Source: Juglans regia
Lineage: Eukaryota > Streptophyta > Magnoliopsida > Fagales > Juglandaceae
Reading direction: 5' to 3'
DNA: 64,000 nucleotides
NCBI RefSeq assembly: GCF_001411555.2
Contig: NC_049916.1
Location: forward strand, 26,306,558-26,370,557
Part shown: piece by piece, positions 1 through 12,319 of the stretch
How the letters are laid out: each line of letters starts with the position of its first letter
How positions within the stretch are numbered: the first letter of the stretch is position 1
Translations under genes and position numbers: made by a program
The notes under the pieces: generated by a model
What the model saw: only the letters and a program-made list of their open reading frames with translations
The model's database searches: none
Told to the model about the DNA's origin: nothing

Positions 1-811
1 GATTTTGAGTTTTTTGTTTCTTATTTGCATGTTATTATAGATCAGAAATTATATATTTTTTAATTTGTATTTGCATGATTCTATGAATCATGTTAGGTAG
101 AGAAATGGTGGTGAGTAACATATGGGAGAGAAAGAAACGTTTTTGAGAAAATTTTTTAATTTTTGTTGCTTCTTGATTTGAAGATCTATTTTGAAATTTG
201 TTTTCACTTCTTTTGTTTGTTGTATTTTTTCCTTGCATTCTATTATTATTTGTCTCGTCAAGACGATGTGAATCCGAAAGCCAAGTTGGGAATTTTTTTG
301 CTTTTTGTTCTTTCGTTCGTTGTGGGTTCCGTTTGTTTTTCCTTGCAGTTCTTCTTGAAGGAACTCTCTGTCGATTTATGCGCAGTCGCCATGCAATCAC
401 CGTAAGGATGATCCATCAAGCTGCCAACCACCGTCTACAACAGATCCAACCTCTGGTTCATTGCTTTTTCATTTGAGCTTCTTACTGTTGTTGGGAAATC
501 TTTTGCAATTGCCCATTGTTGGGAATCTTGTGCACATGCACTTACCACATGTAAGTGCATACTTGAAAAAAGAGGAAAGGAATTTTAGTCTGTAGGGATT
601 GGGCCTCGCTTTTTTCTTTCTCTGGAAAATGAATTTTTGCTCTTGGGATTGATTTATGAAAGTATTGATTTTTACGGCTTGCATGATTTTTTATTATTGT
701 CATGATTATGATTATGATTGTTCTTTGATAAGCAGTATTTTTAAATTCCTATCTTTTATGAATTTGACAATGATAGTAAATATTATGTTTGTGATGATTT
801 TGTTTTCAGTA
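1..811 (+). other. 5' flank / probable UTR of the small gene
   Basis: No convincing protein-coding exon is visible. A possible untranslated exon could end at the GTAAGG donor near 402, and the TTTTCAG acceptor at about 803-809 feeds the first coding exon. Joining the short open stretch before the 402 donor to that acceptor gives a frame that soon hits TGA, so I treat it as untranslated. Confidence 0.3.
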
Positions 812-1689
812 ATGGGGAACCTAGAGGAAGAAAAGGTTGAGCAGACCCTTCTACAACTAAGAAGTTTGAAGAAAACTGTAAACAATCTATGGAGGTAGGG
901 TCTTTGAAGCTTGCTTTGATGTTTGGCCTTGATGGCTTTACTTATCTTTGTCTAATGTTTTTTGAAAGATGCTTTTGTTTGCCATCATTTTTAATATTCC
1001 AAATGCCAAAAGTTCCATGTGCAAGACTTCATTTAAGAAAAAAAAAGAATGTTTCTCAGTAATTTCTATCAAACATAACAGGTTCTATTATTTTACTGTG
1101 GAGCAATTCGGGCAGATGCATTGACAGTGGATCGTCTTGCCTCCTTGGAAAAGGTATACAAATAGCATTCCCTCCCGAGTTCATAATGACCATGTTGTCT
1201 ATAGCTTTGGCTTGAGCAGTTATTGTATCAATGTTATTGAATAAGTTACAAAAAAAAAATGTTACTGAATAGGTTACTGTAACTTATTGTTTAAAATTAT
1301 TTTTATTGAATATTGACCTTGTCCATATGCATGATTGCCCTTTGTAAAGATAGATACTTGGATATGTGTATGCCTTCTTTGAAATCTTACAAATTCTTTC
1401 ATTTCTTTATTGGTATTCCAGTATTCTATCTCAGCTGTTATGCCTCAGGCTTCTATTTTAGAAACGGAAGCAGCATGGCTAAACTCCATCAAAGCTGACT
1501 TAGAGGTACTTGGTTTGGGAGGTGACCGAAATTTTCTTTCCCATCTTTCTATTTATTATTGAAAGAAGTATCGTCAATTGTTGATTGCATCTTATTTAGT
1601 TTGGTTTTATTTGGCCACATTTGATTTGATTTGGTATAATTTCTTATCTCATTGTCAAGACAGAGAAACTATCTTCATCAAGAAAATAG
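812..1689 (+). CDS. Small four-exon gene, product unrecognised (about 83 aa)
   Basis: I propose exons 812-877, 1082-1153, 1422-1505 and 1660-1689. All junctions are phase 0 with GT/AG borders and together they encode about 83 residues. The product begins MGNLEEEKVEQTLLQLRSLK, a Glu/Leu-rich, probably helical or coiled-coil start. It continues through segments such as ADALTVDRLASLEK and ASILETEAAWLNSIKADLE and ends in a basic SSSRK tail. There is no signal peptide or catalytic motif. Exon 1 uses a GTAAAC donor at 878; the stronger-looking GTAGGG donor 18 bp downstream would give a frame that stops in exon 2. I do not recognise the family. The consistent phases argue for a real gene, but it could be the 3' part of a longer one or a decayed copy. 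Confidence 0.5.
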
Positions 1690-2125
1690 CAAAACTACTC
1701 CAACAATGACGTGCTTTAGGTGCATTGAGTTGCGATTGATGTTGACAAATTTCCATGAAAATCATTTGGAAAATCAGATAAAATACAAGTATGATTGTTT
1801 TGGGTCTTGCATATTCAATTCTTTTTCTATGAGCAAGAGAAACATTAAATTAGAGGGTAGTGCAAACGGTGGAGGTGGGGGACCCTAAAAAATACCCCAA
1901 ATAGGTTAATCGAGAATTAAAAAGAAAAAAAAAGAGAGATGGCTACACTAAGCTGTTCCCATATTTCTTGGCACAAAGCCATAAAAATGTCACTACTTGG
2001 GTATTTTTTGTGCAACCTTGAGTTGGAGTGCCATGAAATGCGCTTTGTAAGATCCCATATGAGATGGATGTCATCGAACACTAAATCCACATTGCATACT
2101 CATAATTAAATATTCTTGTGGAGCT
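1690..2125. other. Non-coding stretch
   Basis: This is presumably the 3' UTR and downstream flank of the small gene. It contains an A-rich tract near 1918-1935 and no supported gene. Confidence 0.4.
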
Positions 2126-2442
2126 TCTTGCATGTTGGCGTGGTTGTGAAGTGAGGAAAGATGTTGCTGCCGGGTGGAGAATGATTTATTTGTGTTTAAC
2201 GTGGTGTCTATGGCTGGAAAGAAATGTGAGATGTTTCGAAGACAATAAGCGCTCTTTTGAAGATCTTTAAAACTATTTCTTTTCTACTTTGAATTTGTAG
2301 GCTAAGATCTTTGTAAGGAATGATGAGAATGTACTGAATCTGTTTCTGTTTTAGTTTTCCTATTTTCTGTAGTATGAATTTCCTTTATACATGGGCTATG
2401 CCTATTCGTGATAATAAAATTCTTGTGTATTATAAAAAAAAT
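2126..2442 (+). mobile_element. LINE (L1-type) 3' end fragment
   Basis: The + strand encodes the C-terminal end of a plant LINE pol, just after the reverse-transcriptase zinc-binding domain (LCLTWCLWLERNVRCFED-like). It is followed by the tail motif ATGGGCTATGCC, an ATAAAATTCTTG block and a short A run. The same tail recurs in this window near 23.3, 40.3, 41.8 and 63.0 kb. The element is severely 5'-truncated and non-functional. Confidence 0.7.
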
Positions 2443-3855
2443 ATTATTATTTTTCATCAAAGTCATAATTGTAGAACGAAGTGATACCCAAATAAGATCA
2501 TAAACTTGATGTCTATGTTCTGTAAGTAACACTGCCATACTACCAATTTATTTTGAACTTTAAGAGTTTTTTTAGTAACTGGAGAATGGAGTTTTTGTGT
2601 ACGTAAACACTTATTTTTTGTCATTTTGGGAATTTCTTAATGGCCTTACCTTAGGAAGATATAAACCAAAATTCTAGACAATTAATACTTTACTAGCCTC
2701 TTGGCATCTATTTACCTTCTCCATTGTTGAGGATGTCTACATTATACTGGTGAGGATGTCGACATTTTACTGTCCTCTCAATGGCTGTGTTAGAAGATCA
2801 GGGAAAGTAAGTGCTTGTGGTGGAGTAATTTATTACTTATTCTTGAATTGAATTGAAAATCGTTTTCAAATAACATACTCAGTATTACTAAGAGAGAAAT
2901 TGGGAGTTAATAACATTCATTAGATTTCTTTCTTTTTAAAGAATAATTGCCAAACTTAAATGCTTTGGTGGCTGAGTGAAGGAAAAAATTAAGATTTTGC
3001 AGTTTGTATTGAACATTGAATTGTTCTAGGATTCCAATTCAAAGATGCTTTGGTTTTTTGACCAAAGTTCATTTTGATTTTTCATACACCTCTATTTGTC
3101 AGCAACTGGGTTGTGCATTTCATATTAATGTACCCAATAATGGTTTAAATTGTGTTTTTTAGAGAGCTCATACTTTCTTAGAAAATGAAGAATCTAAACA
3201 GTCATTGTTAACTCATCTCCAACGCTCGTGGCTGAGGCCTGTCCTCTGCTGTACTAAACATGACCAAAAGGACAATATTTGCGTAAATTTACTTTTTATT
3301 TTCATTCATTAAATTATTTTTTTTAAACCCATATTATTTTTGTAAAAAAACTGTTTCATTCAACTAGGCAACGTGCCTTGCACGCTGTTCTTGACCTAGT
3401 AAGATATAAAATCGCAACCTCGAACGAACGGACGTTTCTTACTCACAAAAGGACAGAGAAAAATAATAAAGAGTTGTCTCGATCATTCATAATTCTCGGA
3501 AGAGTTATTAAGTCGGCGTGTGCAGTACATCATTATAAGACTTGATTGGTAAAAAAATTTAGTTTTAAATGATAATGTTAGATATAATTATAAGATATTC
3601 AAACTCATAAACTTCTTTTAAAAAAATAGAGATATATCATTAAAAAATTAATTTTTTATTTAAATCTTAAATTTATTCGTTTAAAAAAAATACGTAGAAT
3701 ATACACATTAACTTAAAAATAGAATAATTTTCCGTTATTTGTTATCCAGTCATTATAAACCAAGTAAAAAGATGATGAATAGCTATTCATAAAGGGAATT
3801 AAGGGGACGGTGAATATTCTTTTATTTTTTTTAATAAATATGTTATAATTCGTTG
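2443..3855. other. AT-rich intergenic DNA
   Basis: No open reading frame with coding character and no RNA gene was recognised. The stretch has short low-complexity A/T runs and a palindrome-like ACGTGCCTTGCACG motif near 3370. Confidence 0.4.
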
Positions 3856-4090
3856 TGGGCAATGGCAACCACAGCGGACATTGGAATATTGAATTGCAAA
3901 AATGACGACTTTTTTATAATATCACATTAAAGACGATAGAACGACAATGATATATAAAAAAATAAAAAAAAATAGTTATGGGCAATGGCAACCACAGCGG
4001 ACATTGAAATATTAAATTACAAAAATGAAGACTTTTTTATAATATCACGTTTAAGACGATAGAACGATAATGATATATAAAAAAAATGCT
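3856..4090. repeat. Tandem duplication, period 123 bp
   Basis: The block starting GGGCAATGGCAACCACAGCG at about 3857 recurs at about 3980. The shared text runs through TTTTTTATAATATCAC to GATATATAAAAAAA. The copies differ by scattered substitutions, so the duplication is moderately old. Confidence 0.85.
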
Positions 4091-4279
4091 ATAAGAAACT
4101 ATATATGATATAGATTTACCTAATCAACACTAATTTATTATTTTCATTTTTATATTTAAACACACATTTAAACATTAAAATAGAAGCATAAAAATGATAA
4201 ACTATATAATAATTAGGCGAAAATATGTAGGATAAGGTTTATATGTCGAACTTTTCGTAAAAAAAAAAAAAATTTAAAA

Positions 4280-5200
4280 ATCGTCGATCAAAAGGACAGT
4301 GCGTGCCGATCGGCCAGCTGTAAGCGATAACTTTGATGGCCGGATTAGCATTTTTTTAAGGGCACTGCTATGGGTCCCGAATGCGGGATCCATTTTATAT
4401 TTTGAATAGGTATTTTATTGTTTATGTTTTTGTTTATTTTATGTATTTTTTTAATCATCATAAATATTTTTAAAAGAAATAAAAAAATTATAATATCATT
4501 AAAAATATTTTTTTAATCATTCAAAAAAAAAAAAAAACAAACATTCGGGATACACAATTCGGAATCCAAATCCAAAGTATTTTCCTTTTTTCAATGCAAA
4601 AGAATGGGTCGTACTCCATGCAGACTGCGCAAGTCCTGGCTAGCCAGTAGCAACGTTTGCCTGTTCCTCACGCAACTCCTGGCTAGCCAGTAGCAACGTT
4701 TGCGTGTAGCAGTATATATCTTGGTAAAATAAATAAAAAATACGGTAAAATGAGTTGAATTGAAATTATAAAATATAATTAAAATATTGTTTTTTAATAT
4801 TATTATTATTTTAAAATTTAAAAAAATTAAATTATTTATTATATAATACAAAATCTAAAAATCGTCAATCAAAAGTCAGTGAGTGCCGACCAGCCAGCGG
4901 TAAGCGATAACTTTGAGGCCGGACTAGCATTTTTTCAATGCAAATTAATGGGTCGTACTCCATGCAGACTGCGCAAGTCCTGGCTAGCCAGTAGCAACGT
5001 TTGCCTGTTCCTCGCGCAACTTCTGGCTAGCCAGTAGCAACGTTTGCGTGTAGCAGTATATATCTTGGTAAAATAAATAAAAAATACTTTAAAATGAATT
5101 GAATTGAAATTATAAAATATAATTAAAATATAATTTTTTAATATTATTATTATTTTAAAATTTAAAAAAATTAAATTATTTATTATATTTTATATTAAAA
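4280..5200. repeat. Direct duplication of a ~340-bp unit, one copy interrupted
   Basis: The unit beginning AAAAATCGTCGATCAAAAG at about 4277 recurs at about 4857. Both copies contain two internal CTGGCTAGCCAGTAGCAACG motifs about 45-50 bp apart and end in the same AT-rich tail. The left copy is split by about 235 bp of extra sequence (4355-4590). Confidence 0.8.
4355..4590. mobile_element. Probable MITE inside the left duplicate
   Basis: This insert is absent from the right duplicate at about 4933. Its left end (GGGCACTGCTATGGGTCCCG) and right end (AACATTCGGGATACACAATT) look like degenerate terminal inverted repeats around an AT-rich centre. The family is unassigned. Confidence 0.55.
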
Positions 5201-5433
5201 ATTAAAAAATCTGTAATAATGAATTGAAATGAGTTTACATCACACTAAAACTTAACATCATGAATTTATACATAAAATGATCTTATCTTAAGATCTATAA
5301 CTTCTCAATTTATTGATCCGTGGCATGCATACATTTATTCAATTTCAATACAACAATATTATATATGGTCGATCGATCTACGTAAATATATAATAAACGT
5401 ATTTGTCTTTAAATACTGGCTATGATCGATGAT
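5201..5433. other. 3' flank of the cupin gene
   Basis: AT-rich sequence, presumably 3' UTR and terminator of the minus-strand cupin gene. No gene is seen. Confidence 0.35.
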
Positions 5434-7068
5434 CTAATTCCGTGGTGGAGGTACGATGATTGCTGTCTTTCCCAATTTCGACCTGAAAATTTGCCCAAAT
5501 TCTGCAGAAACATTGAGGGAGGCTTCTATGACCGCAGGAGACAAAGCATCCCACACAGATGTCTTACCAGCCAACTCTTCCAAAACGGGCCTAACCAAAA
5601 ACAAAACATCATTACGTTAATGAACAACAGCAATTTTGCAAAAAACAAAAATGTCAGATGTAAGAGTACTTGAGAGAGAGAGAGAGAGAGAGAGCGCTTG
5701 AATATTACCTCTTAGCTGTGACCAAGGAGAAAAACTCCAATCCATCTTCGCCTGCGAGTTTGGCAGCAGCGAAGAATCTGGGCACGACAAGCAAGTAACC
5801 AGGCTTTACTTCCGTGTCCAAGATTCGCTTCCCATTAATGCCCACAACTTGAATCTTCCCACAACCCTTAACTACATAGATTACTTGTACTGCAGAATCA
5901 GCCGTATATGTCGGCGCATACATTGCTTCAGGATCGAGTTTAACGCGACTGCAACTCAGCTCCTTAACCTTTCCGAGGAAAGGAAACTTGGCCTCTGTCA
6001 ATGTCGTAACTCGTCCACCATTTTCGACGACAATGTCAGGCAAAGCAGCATCGATGTTATACACCAGTTTTCTGGTATTGGTGTCTTCGTGTGGCTTAGG
6101 CATGGTTTTTCCTTCCTCCAGCTTAATTATCAGCACCCCGGTTTGGCTTTTCGCGAGCTTGTTTGCATCTTCTGCACTGGTAATATAAGCTCTACTTATA
6201 AAATCCTGCGAGAAACCTCCCATGATTCCTTGGGCACCGCTCAAAAAGAAGTAGGTGAATTCGCCAGGAATGTGAGCCTCAAAAGTTTCGCCAATGAATA
6301 CAATATCTAGCTCGGAATCGCCATCGTTGAACCACCATGAGAGTGCTCCCGCTGGGACAGGGATGACATCTCCTTTCTTTAGTTTCAGGACTACCTCCTC
6401 TTCTGTATTTGGGAATACAAACCCAACCACTCCATCACTACCTGCAAAGTTACAACTTTGTGAGAAAATTTGGTCACAAATAAATCTGGCTGTTCATAAT
6501 AATAAGAGCTAAATTAATAGAAACCCACGAATTATGGAACGAGATTGGTGAACTTCGAGTACCGGTAGATAATGGATATATAATATATAATTATTTACTA
6601 ATTTTGTAAAAAATGAGGTATTTGATGTTTTGGATCATTTCACTTGGTCAACTCAAATATTTCAGAAATATAATAACGACTAATTAAAATACTTCAAATT
6701 TTGTACTAAATGAACCTTTTTTTTTTTTTTTTCAAAAGAAAATTAGAGTACTAAATAAACTTAAAATCAGAGATCGATTAATCTTGTTCAAATTTAGACT
6801 GCCACTTGACTTCCCGGCCATCTATAGAACCTCGATCCAGGAAAATGTAGCTAGCGACGCCGGCGCACTAACCTTGGAGGACATAACCGACTTTGGAAGA
6901 ATCTGCATGGTGGGGAAGAGCAAAGCCGCGAGGCTGTAGAACAAGCTTCCCAGCACCAACCTTGCTCTCACGAAGCACAGGAAATTCAGAACTCGACCAA
7001 CTATAGTATGATCCACCATCTCCCTCGAATATCTTCTGGGCAGACTTGGATGCCAAGTCAAACTCCAT
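5434..7068 (-). CDS. Two-cupin 11S-globulin/glutelin-like protein (RmlC-like)
   Basis: Exons on the minus strand are 6873-7068, 5709-6441 and 5434-5590. The splice phases agree and give 361 residues, close to what I recall for the Arabidopsis At1g07750/At2g28680 type. The first cupin barrel covers roughly residues 1-180 (VLQPRGFALPHHADSSKVGY, then DVIPVPAGALSWWFNDG), the second about 190-340 (VIYVVKGCGKIQVVG, then VKPGYLLVVPRFF). No signal peptide is visible, unlike true storage globulins and germins, so a cytosolic or non-storage role is likely. The metal-binding histidine pattern of germins is not intact. The C-terminus is KTAIIVPPPRN. All exons are open, so the gene looks functional. Its exact biochemical role is unknown. 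Confidence 0.93.
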
Positions 7069-8959
7069 AGTTTTCTGCAGTACTACTTGATCAAATAAGC
7101 TAGGTTATAAAAAATAAAGCAGGGCGCATGGCTATTAATATTTGAATGAAGAGAGAATATATTTAACTGAAAAAAGATAATTCAATGGCTGCTACAACTA
7201 TTTTTTCTGATTTTGGAGCAACCTCGAGAATCCGAACACACAAAATTTTGGAGAAGAACTAATAGCATTTAGCTAGCGTACACATTTTCAATTTCTGTAC
7301 CTGTATTTGTAGATATCTGAAGGGTACGCACGTAGCAGCAGTTTATAACAAAAACACGTCAGATCAGCTATGAAATTTATGAAATTATATATATGATGAA
7401 GATAATAGATAGTGCAAGCTGGGTTTCTACATATATATATATAATAGCAGGTAGGCTATGGGAAGAAGAAACGAAAAAGTACACGTACATGATGAAAAAT
7501 AATTTAGACTACGTGTACGTGCGAACGATATCCACGCGTTGAATATGCAATCGCACGATGCATGGATGGCATCATTTACGCGTGTAGTATTCCTTAGCTG
7601 ACTAGAATTCTTATAGTATTCACATTTATCTATGCGTATCTATATGTAAAATTATATTTACATAATATGAGTTAAAATTTTTCTATATTAACTTATGCAT
7701 CCAAATATTTAGTTAATTATGATCACGATCTATGTAAATTTAGAGATCAACTATTCACTTTCTAAAATATATTTTATTAATTTTTCTCTCTCCTTCCTTT
7801 CTTACAAATTTGTATTGTATTGTAATGATCTTAGAGAAATTTATATTGTAATGTATTTGTATTGTATTTCCATGTTAATATGTGTTGTTTATGAGCACAT
7901 GGGATTCATTTTTTGTGTATATAAATTTGATAATTTTTTTATAAGAATTTGATGTATTTTATTATATATGGAATTGTTAAATTTAGATTCATGAAATTGT
8001 ATTAATATATGTACTAGATGCTATGAAATTGTATTTAGGCAAAAATAATAATAATAATAAAATAATAAAATATTTTTATTTTTATTTTTATTATTTTGTC
8101 TCAAATATACATAAGCTAATATGAAAGTTTTGCTTAAATGACAAAATGAATATGCAAAAGAGGTGATTTTGCATATGCATATGCATAAACCAATACTAAT
8201 GATCTAAAGCAGTCCTAATGGAATTCTTCATCCTATCATTTAAAATACATCGTCAAAATCTTTTTTTTTTTATTTTACATATTAACTTTTACAATATACT
8301 ATACACCAGTTTATCTATTTTTTCTTTATGTTATTTAAATATTATACTTTTTAATATATTTTATTCATTTCAAATAAAGTAAAAAAGTAGATAAAGAAAT
8401 GAATAAAGAGTAAACATTAGAGAAAAAAATAATTAAATATTTATACAAGAGTGAATAATGTTCCATAGATGTAGAGATGATATTATAGCAAATTCGATAT
8501 TAGTTATAAAATGCATAATCTATTGGATGAGCTATATTGAACTATTTTTTTCAAATTTTATAAAAATATAGATTTTATATAATCCATTGGGAATGTTCTT
8601 AAGTTTTATTTTTTTTAAAGAAAATGTGATTTTTAATTTATTTTTTAAATTAAATTAAATTATGTAAATGGTGTGTACTGGTGATCATAATGTAAATTAA
8701 AGATTTTTATTTTTAAAAAGTTATCTTTTCCAATTAATTAATTATAATTAGCATATATTCATGACGTCGACTTTGATTGATCAGATCTCCACCGGATTGC
8801 AGCAATATCCAATCCAGACCGTGTAATTATTTCCCATTTCGACATTATACAGTAGTCTAAATTAGCTAGAAACGTAAATTAATTAATTGAGGTTCGAACA
8901 CGTAGTACTACTACTGATCTTGGAAGCTTCTTACGTAGCCTAACTCATATATAAGTAGT
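7069..8959. other. Intergenic, AT-rich; upstream region of the cupin gene
   Basis: The first several hundred bases should hold the cupin promoter, but I cannot fix a TATA box with confidence. Short TA microsatellites occur near 7428 and an AAT run near 8046-8065. No gene was recognised. Confidence 0.35.
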
Positions 8960-11340
8960 ACTAGCAGTGTATTTACGTGCGATGCACGTTTGCCCTGTAT
9001 TAGGTTATTCTAAAATATAAACATCTAATGTAGAATAAGAGAATTTAATGATAAGATCTATGAAGATAACATAATTAATTGTTTAAGTAAACTATAATTG
9101 TTTAAAGTCTCTGATAATAGATTTAGACAGACTATATGTTTAAGCAAGTCAGGAAAGTAAATATTACATAATTATTTTTTTGGTTATTGAAAGTAGAGTT
9201 TAAAACGACTAAATATTACATAATTGTTTCTATAAACATGCATATATAACTAATAAGATATAACATTTGATTATGTCGAAATGTAATTAAATTATATGAT
9301 TATATTGATTAATTCAATTAGTTTTATTATATAATATGTAATCAGAATAAATTATGAGGTTTTTAATTTAGATATAAATAACAAAAAAAATTTGCTTAGT
9401 AGTAAAATAATAGTAAAAGAAGTATAATTACATAATTATAATTTAAAAATATTTTAACAAACTTTATTATTAATATTCATAAAATTTGTATTTCATTATG
9501 TTCTTGAAGCATATTTTAAAATACAAGTTTATGCACAATATTAATTTTATTGAATGTGTACTCTATTTTATCAAATTATTTAATTAAATTTTTGATTTTT
9601 AAAAATTTCAATATTTTACTAATTGATTATGTATAATTATATGGGTAAAACTGTAAATATTGATGTAAGTATTTACATATAGAACTAAATTTGTCGGTAG
9701 AATTTCTTGTCTCAAGTTTATATATATAAAAACTTTCATTAATACCACTACTAAACTTTTATTTTTTAAAATCTAATAATTATTTAATTGGAAAGTACAT
9801 CTCTATTATTTACAAACTTTATTATTAATATTCATAAAATTTTTATTTCATTTTGTTCTTGAAGCATATTTTAAAATACAAGTTGTAAAATTCAACCATA
9901 ATATTCAATGACCCAAGGAGCATTGAAAAAATCCAGAATATTTTATTTTTATATTATTCTCACATTTTTCATTATTAAAGTAAATCTCTTTTATTTTGAA
10001 AATTCTAAAGATATTATAATGATAGAAAATCATTTAGATAAAATGATTTTAGTTAATTAAAAATATTATGAGATTTAAATTATATTAAAAACTCTAATTA
10101 TTTACATGATTTTAATTTTTTAAAATATTTAATAAAATTTTATCATTTATTTTACTGTTTAGAACTGTTTATTACTGTAATTGTTTATTATTGTTCACGA
10201 GTAATGTTCGGTACTGTTTATTATTGTATCACATATTATAGCACTGTTAATTACTATTTGTATTGGTTAGTAGTATTTATTATAAAAAAATATTCACTAC
10301 TTTCTAACACTCTACACTCCATATTATTTTTAATTTTTATTATTTTTTTATCAAATATTTATTATATGTATAATAAATAGAAAATTTGAAATAATTTAAA
10401 AAGAATAAACTCACAAAAAAATTTTAAAAAAAATATTAAAAATTTAAAAAATTTAAAAAAATATAAAATGTAAAATGTGATAGAAGTTGTGTAGTAAAAT
10501 TCATTTATTATTGTGGTACTGTTTATTATTGTTGTATATAGCCGAAATAATTTATCATTGAATATTCACAAAATTATTATTTTATTTTATTTTTCAAGCA
10601 TCTTTTAGAGTATAAGTTTATATACAATATTATTTTTAATAAGTACGTACTCTATTTTATCAAAATCTTTAATTTAAATTTAAATTTTTAAAATTTTTAA
10701 TATTTCAATAATTGATTCTGTATAATTATATAGGTAAAACTATAAATATTGATATAAGTATTTACATATAGAAATAGATTTGTTGATAAAGTTTTCCTAT
10801 ATAAAAATTCTATATGTAGCCACTTTTATGTTTTATTTGTACATTTTATTAATGTAATTGACTGTGTTACAATTTTAAATATAATTTTTGTTGCTAGTTA
10901 TATTATCTTGAATACATAAGATTTAAATTTTAAAAATTTATTTTTTAAATTAAATTATGTCATATAAATAATATATAATGTAAAAACCTTCAAATAATTT
11001 TTAAACTAATTCGAAATTATAATTTGAAACAGTTCAAAGTTCATGCAGAATAAATATTGAATAAATGACATTAAATAATTGACTTAAAAAATTCTAAAAT
11101 CAATGAAGCAAAATAAATTATTTCAGTTATTAATTTACAGTATGAAATTAAGAAGTTAAAGGATCCATACTTTTGATACTTTTATGAGTAGCTTGTTGTT
11201 GGGATATCTTGTTTCCACTTTCAACTTCACGGAGTTCAACCTATGTAAAAAATTCAACAATGTAATATTATAGTAAAAACAAAAGTATAGTTGTAAAAAA
11301 AAGAAAAAAAAAATTATTATTGAACATTTTCAGATGGCAA
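8960..11340. repeat. AT-rich repeat cluster with duplicated ~280-bp unit
   Basis: A unit at about 9450-9730 recurs at about 10540-10815. Shared landmarks are ATTCATAAAATTTGTATTTC-like text, TTCTTGAAGCATATTTT, TGTATAATTATATGGGTAAA and AAGTATTTACATATAGAA. A shorter third piece lies at 9803-9890. Between the copies are TGTTTATTA-type short iterations (10140-10260). The block starts near an ACGTGCGATGCACGT near-palindrome at 8977. It is probably a decayed transposon, but I cannot name the class. Confidence 0.5.
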
Positions 11341-11399
11341 ATTGTAGGACATATAAATACTTATTCAATGTATTTGACACAATTATTTTTTCTTAAACT

Positions 11400-11910
11400 C
11401 TCTCTCTCTCGTAGGCGAGTCCGGAGCACGGCTGGTTCTCCTTCAGCGCTGCCCGGCGCTGCCGAGTCCCGGCTATCGTCACGGCCAACATCGGCGTGTT
11501 CTCCTCACGCCGGCGAGCATCCCTGGCAGTTTCAATCTTCCCCACGCGCAGCCATGGATCTCCTCCGTGGAAGGAGAACCGAAATGGGTTTCTTTGATTT
11601 TTTTGAGTTTCCGCCGCCGTACGCCGACACCGACGGTCAAGACCACGATGGAGGAGTCCCTCTCAAGGCGGCGACCATCCCAGCCGCCTTCGCAGTGGGC
11701 CACGCGCAGCCCTCGGTCTCCCCCACGGAGACCGAACGGAAATGGGTTTCACCCATTTGTTTCACGTTACGCCGCCGTACGTGGCCACCGAACCTCACGA
11801 CCACCACCGACGAGTCCCCTTCAAGGCGGCGACCATCACACCCACCTTCGGAGTCCCCCACGCGCAGCTCTCCGTCTCCCCCACAGAAACGCACACGGAG
11901 AAAGAAGAAA
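11400..11910. repeat. GC-rich tandem repeat, period 158 bp
   Basis: CACGCGCAGCC-like motifs occur at about 11543, 11701 and 11859, and GAAATGGGTTTC at 11581 and 11739, so the period is 158 bp. Two full units and partial flanking units are visible. The block is strikingly GC-rich against AT-rich surroundings and is open in several frames on both strands. Because 158 is not a multiple of three, those frames shift between units, so long ORFs here are not evidence of a repeated protein domain. Confidence 0.8.
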
Positions 11911-12088
11911 AAAATATGCGAGAAACAGGAAAAAAAAAAACAAAATGGAGAAGTTAGAGGTGAGATTAGATGAGAAATGCATACCAACGGGTGGTAGAAA
12001 TCTGAAGAGTACGGGAAAATTTTTTCTTCGTTGAGTTGAGTTTGAGAAATGTTCTGTAAATTTGAATTGTTCTGTAAATTTGAGATCT

Positions 12089-12319
12089 GGCCTTGTTTGT
12101 TTTTCAAAAACATCTCATCTCATCTCATCTCATCTCATCTCACCTCATCATTACAATTTTCCCAAATCCACACACAAAATAAAATAAACAATTCAACTTT
12201 TTCAAATCCCAAAACAACAATAATATTAAAAAATATATTCTAACAATATTTTATTTAACTTTTTAACTTTAATCTCAACTCATCTCATCTCATCTCATCT
12301 CTGAAAACAAACGAGCCCT
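12089..12319. mobile_element. Tourist-like MITE with CATCTC/GAGATG termini
   Basis: The left end reads GGCCTTGTTTGTTTTTC followed by repeated CATCT. The right end, read on the minus strand, is GGGCTCGTTTGTTTTCAGAG followed by GAGATG units. The ends form inverted repeats around an AT-rich core with AACAATTCAACTTTTTCAAA. About 231 bp, no coding capacity. This is the clearest of at least seven related copies in the window. Confidence 0.85.

Noticed and set aside
5849..6310. 153-codon + strand ORF over the cupin gene
   Set aside because: It is the antisense shadow of cupin exon 2, with no domain features of its own.
11320..12113. Long overlapping ORFs (up to 217 codons) in the GC-rich block
   Set aside because: Open on both strands, frame shifts with the 158-bp repeat, and no recognisable domain.
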